Below, in pieces: positions 35,061 to 45,454 of a stretch of 64,000 nt of DNA (its first letter is position 1; each line of letters opens with the position of its first letter). Under the pieces are notes generated by a model. It was not told the DNA's origin and made no database searches. It saw only the letters and a list, made by a program, of their open reading frames with translations. A program made the position numbers and the translations under genes. The stretch comes from Periplaneta americana (taxonomy: Eukaryota; Arthropoda; Insecta; Blattodea; Blattidae): positions 198,322,543-198,386,542 of the forward strand of contig NC_091119.1 of NCBI RefSeq assembly GCF_040183065.1, given 5' to 3'.

Positions 35061-35282
35061 TAAAGATGGTATGGATTGCGGGTGGAACAAGATCGCACAC
35101 GCTTCGGCATCTAAAACCGATCCTTCAGGTTCGTTGTGAAAAGTGGTAGGAAAATTTTACCTCCAGCCCTCTGCTATGGACAAAGTTCTTAACTTGCCTT
35201 ATATCTACGACATAGAACTCATGGCTTTATTTCCTTTTGGAAAGACATCACGCTAAGTATTTTATCGTTCTTAAAATACCGG

Positions 35283-35365
35283 ACGCCTCCAGCTGGGTTT
35301 CAACCTGCGACCTCGCATCTACTGTCATTATTGTACCACTGAACCTCCAAGGACGAAGCAAGAGG
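35283..35365 (-). mobile_element. Possible tRNA-derived SINE head, antisense
   Basis: The minus strand reads CTTGGAGGTTCAGTGGTACA (box A-like) and CGCAGGTTGAAACCCAGC (box B-like), spaced like a tRNA. Neighbouring sequence does not match the other SINEs here, so a fifth or degraded family is possible. Confidence 0.4.
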
Positions 35366-36199
35366 TATGTAATAATTGTTACGTGTCTTTTGGTTGGTTG
35401 TGGGTTCATTTCTAATGCTGAACACGAGACAGATATGTCTGTTTTCTTCTCGACTGATCTCTGTTTAATTGATGGATTTACCCTATTAATATTTGTGTAT
35501 CTCGTACCATAGCTTGACAAATTTAAGATAACCAGGAAGTGTAAAATACAGAAGCCCACATTTTGCTTTGTATCTCATCAACTTTTGAAGCTATCCATGT
35601 GCAATTTTTAAGTCAGATTAGGAAGACTCTAATGAATATTTCCTTTAAAATTTAATAATGTAATGAACGTATAAAAATTTTAGTAGAATGATTAATTTTT
35701 AAAAAAAATCTCCTGAAAAATAATTTAAAACACTGAGATATAAGTGGCAATTTTTCTCATAAACTAGTGGAAGAATTTTTTAGATTTTGTTTTAGAAAGT
35801 CTACAGATATCATTCAATTTTGGTAACTAGGTTATTCTGAAATTAAGGTATGATTTTTTTTATATTTGAAAAATGTATCCAATTTTTTCAAATTTCTAAA
35901 AATAAATCATTTCTCATTCCTAGACTAACGTAGAAAAAGTAATTTTAGCTAGTAAAATTAAATGATACATCTAAGTTATATAAAAATTTGATTCTAATCT
36001 TCTAATCCTTCTACTAATTTATAAGAAAAATTCACATATCAGTTTTTCACTTTTTCTTTTTTTCATGAAATATTTTTTTTCAAAAAGCTTATTTCCGAAG
36101 ACATTCTGAGCGAAAAATGTCATATAAACATTTGTCCTAATCTCAATATTTTCAGAATTACACTAATTTGAAGTTGTTTGTAAAATAGCCTACCGTTAT
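35366..36199. other. Very AT-rich stretch; segment shared with 43495-43625
   Basis: 36090-36195 (GACATTCTGAGCGAAAAATG...AGTTGTTTGTAAAATA) is repeated in inverted orientation at 43495-43625, so it belongs to an interspersed repeat. No coding similarity is found. Confidence 0.45.
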
Positions 36200-36660
36200 T
36201 TTTAGTTTTAAGAGTAAAAAATATTACAGATAAAGAATGAACTATTCAGGAGTATAATTTCTTTAATTAGCTAGTATTATGAAGCTAAAAATATGTTGTG
36301 GATTCCATAGTTGCTTCGTACAGATTTTTTTCCCCCATTTTTAACTAGAAAAATAAATTTTCTTACGCATTTATCACCCCAATTGTTACAAATCACGCCA
36401 CTCTTGTAAATTCTTTATGACTGTACATTAGCATGCATAATTAAACTGTAATGAATCAAGTTCCTAAAGTCGTATGATTTGTAACAATTTTTGTGATAAG
36501 TACGTAAGAATGACGTCATTTTTAGTTAAAAGTTTAAAAATAAAATCTGTACAAAGCAATTCACAACACATTTTCAGCTTCAGAACACTAGCCAATTAAA
36601 GAAATGATACTTCTGAATAATTCATTCTCTGTTTGTAATATTTTTTTTACTGTAACTAGA
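36200..36660. mobile_element. 460-bp foldback element
   Basis: Left arm (about 36205-36395) and right arm (about 36470-36655) are inverted copies with about 190 bp each. Matching blocks include AATATTACARA, TTTCTTTAATT, TTGTACAGATTTT and ATTGTTACAAATCA. The centre is about 75 bp. The right end is followed by ACTAGAATTGAATCAGGGATTGC, whose inverse occurs at about 38495-38525. It is non-coding, and its ends and duplication are not resolved. Confidence 0.65.
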
Positions 36661-37189
36661 ATTGAATCAGGGATTGCAGAAATAGCACATGTCACTATTT
36701 GTGGCGAAATGAGTTTTAGTTTCATGTATTGTTGATATAGGGCTATCATTCCATGCAGAAACCACATATGCTAGTATAGCCGTCTCACATTTGGAGATCT
36801 GTGAAATCCTGGAAGCGCGCAGAAACAACTCATGTCAAAGACATGTGCCGACACATTGGTTCCGATTCCAGACGGCAGATGTCTACGACACAAGGATACA
36901 AAAATTGATCCCACTGAATGACAAAATTATGTCTCAATTCTAGTGGTGAATACGTTGAAAAATAACTCAACAATTGCTATATCTATTCCAATAAAACTTT
37001 CCATGAAATTTTATTCTCTTTCTGTAAATGGCCCCAGGGAAACTTATTTTTACGGCCTTCGTAATTACGCTCGAGTGGCCAAAATTTGTGTAAGCACTTC
37101 TTTTGACGTTATTAAAACGATGGAAGAAAGAAGATTAATTTTTTTTCTCTACCCCCATGAGAATGGTTGCTTGTAAGTACAAAGGAGAA
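36661..37189. other. Unassigned stretch
   Basis: The frame at 36943-37176 has no recognised domain. The inverse of the 36655-36690 block recurs at 38490-38525, which may mark the borders of a larger repeat. Confidence 0.3.
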
Positions 37190-37316
37190 TACCATATTTA
37201 CCTTCTTCATTGGCATACCCAGACAAAATCGTGCCAATTCAAAAAGAGAAGCTTGACGACATACGCAAACTAATGCGTTACATACCACATGAATATCAAG
37301 AATTTTACAATAATAT
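37190..37316 (+). pseudogene. Short coding relic split by the LTR
   Basis: The frame AYPDKIVPIQKEKLDDIRKL, then MRYIPHEYQEFYNN resembles C-terminal tails of transposon-associated insect proteins that end with IP..Y..FY. I do not recognise the family firmly. The solo LTR that follows lies between duplicated ATAT. Removing the LTR keeps the frame open into 38142 onward (ILQWPIVENK). Confidence 0.35.
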
Positions 37317-38141
37317 TGTGACAGCTGCAACGGGGGTCGAACACGCGTCCGACAGGGCGCGCGGCAGACGAAACGCTGGTACGTTGAGCATCTGCATGCT
37401 GAAGGGCAGAGGGGGTGTATTACGGCAACACGGCGAGGGGAGGTTGCGCGCGCAGCTGCTACTTGCGGAGTGAAGGGGGGACGGACCCTCCCGAATCGTC
37501 TAAAGGAGTCCGTCGAAGTGGAGATATCCAGATAATTCGAGAGAGCTATCTCTGGAGACCCGTATAAATTTCTCGTAACTATGGTTTAGCTATGAAAGAA
37601 GAAACGCGAGCGAACTTGAGCAGTTTTCAGTTTATTCAGCCATTCAGTGAGTAAGCCAGTGAACACAGGGAGCCAGCCAGTCTTGTGTACCGGAGTTCGA
37701 CTTGAGTGTGCGTCCGCAACTGTGTCAGCATCCGAAGGCCTGAGTTCGAGTGCAGTGGACCGCAGTTGGAGGGACCTGAGTTCGAGTGCAGTAGACCGCA
37801 GTTCGAGGAACCTGAGTTCGAGTACAGTGGACTCTCTCTGAAGGTCTGTGGTTCGAGATACTGTGAACTCGAGTGACTGAGCTAGAAGAACTGTGAACTG
37901 AGAACTGACAGTTCTGATTTGTAAATAGTGCTTTGTGAACATTAGTTAAAATTCAGTTCATTGTTGTTCTCAATATTCCAAGTAAATTGTCATTGTCGTC
38001 TGTGGAGTGCAATAACGAATACTGTGTTACTGTGTGGAGAGCAAATTCCGTTGTTGACGGGAGTGAAGTTAAATTGTAGAGAGTGAAGAGTTATTGTTGT
38101 GACAATAAATTACATTGTTGTTGAGTTGAAATACATTTACA
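37317..38141 (+). mobile_element. Solo LTR, 825 bp
   Basis: The unit starts TGTGACAGCTGC and ends ATTTACA (TGT...ACA), with ATAT immediately on both sides (37313-37316 and 38142-38145). These are the ends and short duplication expected of an LTR retrotransposon. Internally there is a TATAAA at 37563 and an AATAAA at 38104, 32 bp before the end. The first 180 bp are much more GC- and CpG-rich than the window. A 36-bp imperfect triplicate (CCTGAGTTCGAGTGCAGT..., 37739-37846) is inside. No second LTR or internal region is present. It is probably Ty3/gypsy-type because of the 4-bp duplication, but this is not proven. Confidence 0.7.
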
Positions 38142-38145
38142 ATAT

Positions 38146-38826
38146 TCTCCAGTGGCCTATTGTGGAAAATAAGTGCATTTATATGCTGAACTTATGTATT
38201 AAGTACACAGTAGTCCTATGCATATATTATATCCCTAATTTGACAAATAAACTTTAGTTGAACTGAAATTATGATACTACAATTTTGATTCCTTGCAGAA
38301 ACAGCTCATGGCAAGCTAATATATATTGATTTATTTCATTAACAATTCATTAGATTCCAATAAATTTGGTATAAAACGACACATCTATTAGGCTTCTGTC
38401 TGAAGAAGCCAGTACTATAACCAGTGATGTGGTCTACCACTAGTAATGCCGTGTTTTGTGTCTACTGAAAAATTTAGTTTTCTTGACATTGCTGTTTCTG
38501 CAATCCCCGATTCAATTATAGTATAGACTTTTCACACAGTCACTGGGATTTTTCCTAAATCCCTTGCCAGTTTTTAGTATTTCTGTAAAGAGAAAGTTTA
38601 CGACTGAAAAATCCAAATATTGTTAAGTAAATGTTTTGTCTCACATCCTTAAGAATTTTTAGGTGTACTAATGTGTGTCCGCTTTTCATATAGCTCACTT
38701 GCATTCAAGACTGACAAAATGTGATTTTTTTTTTAACGAAGTTTATGGCTGAACCACAAATTTGAACGTGTGCCATCCCGATTAAAACTTCTCGGAACGC
38801 CATAACAAACGCCTGAAAAAAAGACC
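38146..38826. other. Unassigned stretch
   Basis: It contains the inverse of the 36660 block (near 38495-38525). No coding similarity is recognised. Confidence 0.3.
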
Positions 38827-39533
38827 TTTGTGCGAGATCGTGCGTATTTGCTTGGTTTCCGCACAAAACCTATCCGCGGAAAGTGTAAAATTCCACATTC
38901 AGTATTCCAAACCTAACACACATAACAATTTCCCTCTTCTTACCGCTTAAGTGACATATTGATTTTACTGCTTTAGGCTTTTAACATATTATTTTTAGAG
39001 ACGTTCAATATAGTAATAATTATAAATTGGAAACTTACCACTGCAATTTCACCTAAATTGCACTGTTAATTATTGTTTTTAAATATTTGCAAAAATTAAG
39101 TAAACTCTACAACTCCACTAAAGTTACTGGATTCGTGATGCAAGTAACATTAAGGAAGCCGTGAAAAAATCAACAAGATTCCAGACTCATCATAGACTGG
39201 GGGAAAAAAAGACAGACGTATATCACGGCCTACTGGAGTATAGTAAACACAGAAAACATTTTAAAGCAACAATGTTGAAGATAGATATTTTTGTTTTGCA
39301 AATTTGCCGTCATTGAACAGAAACCAGGATGGAGATTTCATTGCAACTAATTAGAAATTCCTCATTCAGGTATGTAATAAACGATCTTCGCACAAAATAA
39401 TGTACGATACACGAGCGGTATGTTTTCTTTCAATTCTCGGAAATTAAAAAAGCTCAACCACGTTTCGCTTTTTCAAACTTTTCCTCGAACATGAAAACTT
39501 CAACATACCGCTCTTGTAACGCATATTACTATT
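38827..39533 (+). repeat. Family A copy 4, full length
   Basis: TTTGTGCGAGATCGTGCGT at the start and GCATATTACTATT at the end, collinear with 25134-25831. It is the same orientation and length within a few bases. The middle tract is GGGGGAAAAAAA. No duplication is visible at the ends. Confidence 0.87.
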
Positions 39534-39868
39534 AAAACTGAACTGTCAGAGAAAGATCAAGATCCTCGAGGGTCCTACGTGCCATTATAAATCAGTTTCC
39601 TGGTCGTCAAACGTTAAAAGTCCCATGCGTTCAGTTACGAAGCGTAGGAGCGGTCTTGATAACGTGATGATAACAAATAGGAAGTATTGGCTGGCTCATT
39701 TCAAGTCACCTTGTTGAAATTTACGTGAGGTTTGTAACTGGAACTGGAAAAATAATGTTCGGTAATTTGGTAACTCGACGGGTAGTTGTACGCCGCCATA
39801 AATTTCATCGCATATCACAGTTTGTAATTGATTTTTTTCCTCCATTGTAACTAAAAAAAAAAAAGACA

Positions 39869-39910
<42 letters not shown>

Positions 39911-40512
39911 GAACTGGTAATGGAAATTACGGGAAAACGGGTGAATCGATTTTAATGAGTGACCCGTCATTTTGAAGCTTGGCATCCAAGGATTTTCAGA
40001 AAAATAGTAACTTTCAGTGAATCGTTAGTTTTCCTACATAATTTTCCTATTTTTTTAAATCCACTTTTCGTCAATTTTGAGAACTAATTGCATTTCAGAA
40101 TAAAACAAAACACACACTACAATAAACAATAGGCTATTACACGAAGGTCATGACTTGAGGATTACTGACATATTTAGAGTTCAAATTCAATTGGTTATTA
40201 AAAACTTCAAGACTTACTAAAATAATTTACAGGTCTTATTCTGCGGTGTGTAATTTTCTGAGTACAGCTGTGTATTGGATATTAAAATCTACAAATCTTG
40301 AGATGGTTTGATGACATTATTACTATTAGAAATGAAATATTATTATATGTAATGTCATGATGCGACTATTTTTCATTAATTATTCATATTAATGCTATAT
40401 TGATGATATGAAAATGAAACGTTTTGGGGTTATATAAGTAGCTGTAGAGAATATCTTAAATTAGATCTTCATTTCTACAGTTAATTGTGCGTATATACAT
40501 ATATATATATAC
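39869..40512 (-). repeat. Repeat B copy 3, inverted, with (TA)n
   Basis: It reads the inverse of copy 1: (TA)n at 39871-39906, then AATTAGAACTGGTAATGG and CCACTTTTCGTCAATTTTGAG. It extends into the region that copy 2 lacks (near 40310-40485, including AACGTTTTGGGGTTATATAA). This shows that the missing part of copy 2 is a deletion. Confidence 0.8.
39871..39906. repeat. (TA)n microsatellite
   Basis: About 18 TA units at the 3' end of repeat B copy 3. Confidence 0.95.
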
Positions 40513-41048
40513 CACTGTGTGTTGTCGTGTTTGAAATCAGCTTGTATAAATATAATGTTGTTATGCTTTTGAAGTGTAGTGTCGCCAATTCAGCGGTTTT
40601 CCTCTCCATCTGGAATATTTCCCTGTTAGTTTAACGCCTAAATTTAATGAAATTTGTATCGTTGATGCTGGGATTTACCGGCTTTCCTGACCCTCACAGT
40701 GGCAGAATAATCTCTTTCACATTAGTAACTTGTAAATCTAGCGCCTCCTGAACTACTTCATAGCGTATTTTCAACAATTTGAGTTGGCAATATTGTTCAT
40801 GTACTTTACTACTCTTCGTCCTTGGGGGACGCGATGTCAGGGTCTTCTCTTCTTTCTGCGGTAAAGTAGCCTAACATACAGGAGTCTGCATCTATTGGTT
40901 TCACATGCTATAATCGACAACGTATCTTGCAAGAATTGTGTCAAGACAATAAATACCAGAAAATATTTTATAAATGTTTGGAAAAGTGGACAATGGGAAT
41001 CTTGTTAGGCATATAGACGGAACATGGGACAATTGTCTTTTTTTATTA
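40513..41048. other. Unassigned stretch
   Basis: No recognised coding similarity or repeat. Confidence 0.3.
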
Positions 41049-41125
41049 ATTGGTTATTTTACGACGTTTTATCAACTGCTATCATCGTTATCTAACGTTC
41101 AGTGATATGAAGGCGATAGTAATAA
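41049..41125 (-). mobile_element. SINE-3 tail fragment, antisense
   Basis: GGTTATTTTACGACGTTTTA followed by TCAAC and TATGAAGGCGATA match the 3' part of SINE-3 (as at 53040 and 59660) with about 80% identity by eye. The head is missing. Confidence 0.6.
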
Positions 41126-41327
41126 CTGTACTACTGTTTCATTGTAATTTGACCCTCTGATGTAATGTCATTTATGTGTAATAAATGGACGAAAAGTAGG
41201 CTATAAATACGGGACGCCCTGAAGATAGAATCACACAAATCAGAATCCCTAAACTAGCATAAAAATATACTAATCTAATAGCAGAAGAAACGTGGGTAGA
41301 CCAAAGAAGAGATTGTCCGAACAATAC

Positions 41328-42062
41328 GGAAAAATTTGGTCGATATCTGGTAGAGTTCCTGGGTAGCTCAGTTGGTAGAGCGTTGGTGCGTTAAGCCAAA
41401 GGTCCCGGGTTCGATACCCGGTCCTGGAACAATTTTTCCTTTGAAATTATTCAAATCATCTTCACAGGAAGCTATACCTGAAAGCTAGATTTACATAATA
41501 CACGTCACTGTACGTTACAGAAAACCACAATTCAAGTCACACGGAGTTTGTGTGCACTCATTGTTGGTTGCTTGACGGTTGTTAGCCATTTTGAGGTCTG
41601 TGGATATAAAGGGAAAAATTGGGTCGGTGTCTGGTAGAGTTCCTGGGTAACTCAGTTGGTAGAGCGTTGGTGCGTTTAGGCAAAGGTCCCGGGTTCGGTA
41701 CCCGCCCCCGGAACAATTTTTCCCTTTGAAATTATGTAAATCATCTTCACAGGGAGTTATACCTGAAAGCTAGATTTGCATAATACACGTCACTGTTCGT
41801 CAACAGAAAGCCACAATTCAAGTCACATAGAGTTTGTGTGCACTCAGTTTGCTTGACGGTTGTTAGCCCACTTTGAGGCCTGTGGATATAAAGGGAAAAA
41901 TTGGGTCGGTGTCTGGAGAGTTTCTGGGTAGCTCAGTTGGTAGAGCGTTGGTGCGTTTAGCCAAAGGTCCTGGGTTCGATACTCGGTCCTGGAACAGTTT
42001 TTCCCTTGAAATTATTCAAATCAACTTCACAGGGAGGTATACCTGAAAGTTAGATTTGCAAT
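41328..42062 (+). mobile_element. Tandem SINE-2 array with three tRNA-like heads
   Basis: Three heads (41357-41429, 41641-41713, 41922-41994) recur every 281-284 bp. Each folds as a 73-nt tRNA with D arm GCTC/GAGC, a five-pair anticodon stem, a five-base variable loop and T arm CCGGG/CCCGG (best in head 1). Acceptor pairs include one T:T mismatch. The loop is GCGTTAA or GCGTTTA, which would give GTT as anticodon, but position 33 is C rather than the invariant U, so they are not working tRNAs. Each unit continues through CTTCACAGG, ACCTGAAAGCTAGATTT and ACACGTCACTG, and ends with a leader (GATATAAAGGGAAAAATTGG) before the next head. Confidence 0.9.
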
Positions 42063-42090
42063 ATGGAGCCAGAACTGATTACTAGTTCAA

Positions 42091-42164
42091 AGAAGAAGAA
42101 GAAGATGATGATGATGATGATGATGAAGATGAAGAAGAAGAAGAAGAAGAAGAAGAAGAAGAAA
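42091..42164. repeat. (GAA/GAT)n compound microsatellite
   Basis: Mixed AAG and ATG triplets over about 74 bp just after the SINE-2 array. Confidence 0.95.
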
Positions 42165-43067
42165 TAGGAAAAAATAACACACGATTTGTCCCCTGTATTT
42201 GTGTCCCTCGAGACAAAATTCCTGAACTCGTCACTGCAGCAGCTATTGTGGACAAGTGATTATACGATTTCTTTATACCACGCGAGTGTTGTGTTGAGCA
42301 ATGCCTGAGCTGTTTGCACTCTTCGTCTAATGTTCGTTATCAATAATGCGTGTTTGCCAAAGGTTTTATTGTGATTTGCATACTCCTTCATCCGTGCAAG
42401 AACACCGATGTCCACTCGATGAAGATCGTTGCGCCATGCACGTGCTGGTATACATTATCATGGCCAAGGTCCCAGGTATCGTGTGTCAGCACTTTACACT
42501 CGTAACTTGATCCGAGATCCAAGGCCGCGAACACTTACGATTGCAGTTTGCATCAGCCAATGGAGTCGAGACACACCTCAAAGTTTGGTGGGTGTTTCCT
42601 TGACGTCATTAATTTTACTGTAAGAGTCTTTATCATCTTGTTTGATTGAAGTGCTGAGTAATTTCTGGAGCTCGACTGTCCCTGACGTAAGATATCTCTT
42701 TAGTCCCTTGTAACTCTTGATTCTTAATATAAATACAGAATAGACTACACGAAAACATTTTAAACAAAGGCCTATAGACTGTGATTTGAGGACATGTTGA
42801 TGATAATTTTACTGATAAAAACTGTTTCTCTCTTGTACTGACTAAGATAATTTATAGGTGGAGACAGAACGATTTCCTTGGGGTGTGGGACACATTGATA
42901 TGAAAAAATAATCTCATTCATAAGTGCATACTGTCATCATGAGTATACGAAGTGGCCTACACACAAAAAGAGACACATACATAGTGAAAAATAAATATTC
43001 ATTATGCTCTCTCAAACCTATACGCTGCTTAGCTAAGTACAGCAAAACGTTAATTATATAAAATATT
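42165..43067. other. Unassigned stretch
   Basis: Somewhat GC-richer at 42380-42600. A 64-codon frame (42429-42623) has no recognised motif. A CCAAT (CAGCCAATGG) lies near 42553. Confidence 0.3.
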
Positions 43068-43306
43068 TGAAGGGTTCAGAACCATAGTGGGCCAAACGCC
43101 ATTTACTAAAACCGTAGAAAACAAGGGTTAAAATGAAGTTATTACCATAATTCAATGGAAACATATAGCAAGTAATATAAAGTATACACATTAAAACTAA
43201 ATGATATGTCAATCTTCATTAACCTATGGTATTCACTTAACTTTAACCCTTGCTTTCTCCGTTTTTAATAAATGGCGCTTGGCCCACTGTGGCTCTGAAC
43301 CCTTCA
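43068..43306. mobile_element. 239-bp foldback MITE
   Basis: The ends are TGAAGGGTTCAGAACCATAG and, inverted, GGCTCTGAACCCTTCA. The arms of about 75-80 bp include AGTGGGCCAA, GCGCCATTTA-like and AACAAGGGTTAAA. The centre is unique and non-coding. No certain target duplication. Confidence 0.75.
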
Positions 43307-43494
43307 TTTATTGCGTATGTTTGTTAACAAGATCCTAAGATCCTTGTGCGAACTAGAGAGCTATACCATCACTGATATGGTAGAATGCTTCATACTTATC
43401 CACTTTGCAAGGCTATGGATCTGTGAAATTTTTAACTTCTACATATTTATACCAATTAATCTGAACCTTTTACCACACATTTTTACAACATTTT

Positions 43495-43625
43495 GAAACT
43501 AAAGAAAAAACGTATTTTACAAACAACTTTAAATTAGTGTAACTCTGAAAATATTGAGAACATTAACTACCGGTATGTTTATATGACATTTTTTGCTCAG
43601 AATGTCTTCAGAAATAAACTCCGTG
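43495..43625 (-). repeat. Inverted copy of the 36090-36195 repeat
   Basis: ATTTTACAAACAACTTTAAA, TTAGTGTAACTCTGAAAATA and GCTCAGAATGTCTTC are inverse matches to 36095-36190. The class is unknown and no coding region is seen. Confidence 0.65.
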
Positions 43626-43739
43626 AAGGACGGTAAATCCTCGTAAATCAGCCTGTATATTAGCAGTAAATTATAAGGTAATAATCTGATTTATACTTTG
43701 TATGCAGTTATGGTAATACTAGGACTTTTATTTACTACA

Positions 43740-44095
43740 CCCTAAGGAAATGTGGAGCAAATACAAGCACTCAAAGTTATGTTGAATACCCACCCCATTG
43801 TGCTTCACGATGATGCTCACTGTCACGTGACTGCCCAAGGGGTTAATTTACTCAACATGTGGAACTGGAAAATTCCGGAGTATCCTCTGTATTCTCCTGC
43901 AACTACAACTTTTTTTTCTACAATGAAAAACCACTGTGAGGGGTACACTTTTTAAATAGACAGGCCATTATAACAGCTATAGAGCTTAGAACAAAGTGAC
44001 GCTGTGGATGACATCCGTCGCCTACCAGAGGCGTGGGGACTGTACTTGATATTGGAGGAGAGTACTTTTAAGAACTGTAAATTGTGAATAAATAA
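43740..44095 (+). pseudogene. Mariner transposase C-terminal relic
   Basis: The frame 43752-43955 reads HPIVLHDDAHCHVTAQGVNL, then NLLNMWNWKIPEYPLYSPA. The LHD..HCHV block holds the second catalytic Asp of mariner-type DD34D transposases, and YPLYSP precedes the third. That third Asp is lost (SPATTTFF). After a frameshift, DDIRRLPEAWGLYL and LEESTFK continue to about 44065, matching the family's C-terminus. It differs from the copy at 62896, so it is a different mariner lineage. The N-terminal two-thirds are absent. Confidence 0.8.
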
Positions 44096-44105
44096 GCTTT
44101 TGATC

Positions 44106-44980
44106 TTAAGGGGAGAGGATGGTATTTTTTTTTACTTTTTTCCTATTTGGTGTAAAATATTAATTTTTTGTATGCAGAGAGCTCATAGCTGTGGCAACTC
44201 AACCAAATAAAAAATTATTTGGGGGCCCAAGTTTGAAAAAAATATACCCAATGCAGGATTATACTAAAACCAATATATCTAAACCGTTTTTAAAGATAGA
44301 TTCAAACAGTTTTTTGCAATGTATTTGCGAAAGTATGTTCTACAAACTGTCTGTAACAGAATTTTGATATTAGTTCCTACGTTTGTAAAATAAACAATTA
44401 AAATTTAATAACAATTTTCTGATTTCCTTTCTTGCAAACAAGCGGACGTATTTTTTAAATTAAACCAATTAACAAAATTCTGTTACAGAGAAAAGTTTCC
44501 TAATAGTCAAAAGAATGTGTGTTCTAAATTTCATGCATGTATCTGTAATAGTTCAGAAATTATATCCATTTTTGCCTGGCAGTGTAGCAAAAAAAATGAA
44601 GTTACTGGAAACCGATAAAAGCGGGCGTGTGATTTAAAAATCCTTAGCGCAGGAAGTTTAAAAATGACGTCTGAACATCCGATAAGGGCATAAATAGCCA
44701 CAAAATGTTATGAAATGCATTTCACACTTATCAAAGGGTATTTTAAAGAAAAAAAAAACATTTTTTTTATTTAATTTACCGGAAACAACAATAAAAGTGG
44801 GCGAGTGATTTAAAAATCCATAACGAAGGAAGTTTAAAAATGGCTACTCAACATCCGATAAGGGCTCAAATACCCACAAAATCATATTGCTATGCGTTCC
44901 ACATATATCACAGACTATTTTAAAGATTTTTTTTTTAATTTACTCATTTTTCACCAAAAAATACCATCCTCTCCCCTTAA
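44106..44980. mobile_element. TTAA-flanked TIR element, 875 bp, with internal duplication
   Basis: TTAA plus GGGGAGAGGATGGTATTTTT on the left is matched by AAAAAATACCATCCTCTCCCC plus TTAA on the right. Within it, a segment of about 175 bp is duplicated in tandem. The units start near 44603 and 44777 and share GTGATTTAAAAATCC, GGAAGTTTAAAAATG and ACATCCGATAAGGGC. It is non-coding. TTAA termini suggest piggyBac-type mobilisation. Confidence 0.75.
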
Positions 44981-45059
44981 TCAAGTTGTTGCCACTAATT
45001 TTCGAATGACTCGTGACTGTTTCGAGTTCTCCACACTTCTATTCCAAATCATCTTCGTT

Positions 45060-45285
45060 CCCGGTTTAACTACTTATCCTCCAATCACAATCTAAACACC
45101 AGGTCACAGGAGAGCCAAATCCTAGCAATTCCTCCCCATAGAACATCCCACTATTCATCCTCTTTTACTGTCTCAGTCCCCCGTGAATGAAATTCTCTAC
45201 CTCAGAAGATTAGGGGCTGCCAGACAATAACCACTTTCAAGAAAAGGCTAAACGATTTCTTAGGGGCGCAGTCAAATTGAAGTTA
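45060..45285 (+). pseudogene. LINE-D: polymerase C-terminal end
   Basis: The plus strand reads HRTSHYSSSFTVSVPRE, a stop (TGG to TGA at 45188-45190), NSLPQKIRGCQTITTFKKRL and NDFL, with the terminal stop at 45278-45280. The FTVSV.R.WNSLP....C.TI..FK..L pattern is the extreme C-terminus of Jockey/CR1-like non-LTR polymerases. The same family appears antisense at 55338-56690. The body of the enzyme is missing (5' truncation near 45060). Confidence 0.75.
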
Positions 45286-45341
45286 TAATTGTGATCGACT
45301 TTAATAATTTAATTTAATTTAGGTATGACTATCATTACTAC

Positions 45342-45378
<37 letters not shown>

Positions 45379-45400
45379 GTTATTATTATTATTATTATTA
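45342..45400. repeat. (ATT)n microsatellite in LINE-D 3' region
   Basis: About 19 ATT units with one interruption (ATTGTT), downstream of the LINE-D stop. Confidence 0.95.
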
Positions 45401-45454
45401 CATAATTATTTTATTGGTGTTGTGAAGATAAAAAAAGTCATTGTATTATATTAA

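Noticed and set aside
37586..37942. 118-codon minus-strand frame with LELRS repeats
   Set aside because: The repeats come from the 36-bp triplicate inside the solo LTR; no known domain and wrong strand for the LTR.
41357..41994. Three tRNA genes
   Set aside because: The cloverleaf fits, but position 33 is C, the acceptor has a mismatch, and all are embedded in a repeated SINE unit with a shared leader and tail.
42429..42623. 64-codon frame as a host exon
   Set aside because: No splice sites or motif recognised; composition alone is not evidence.
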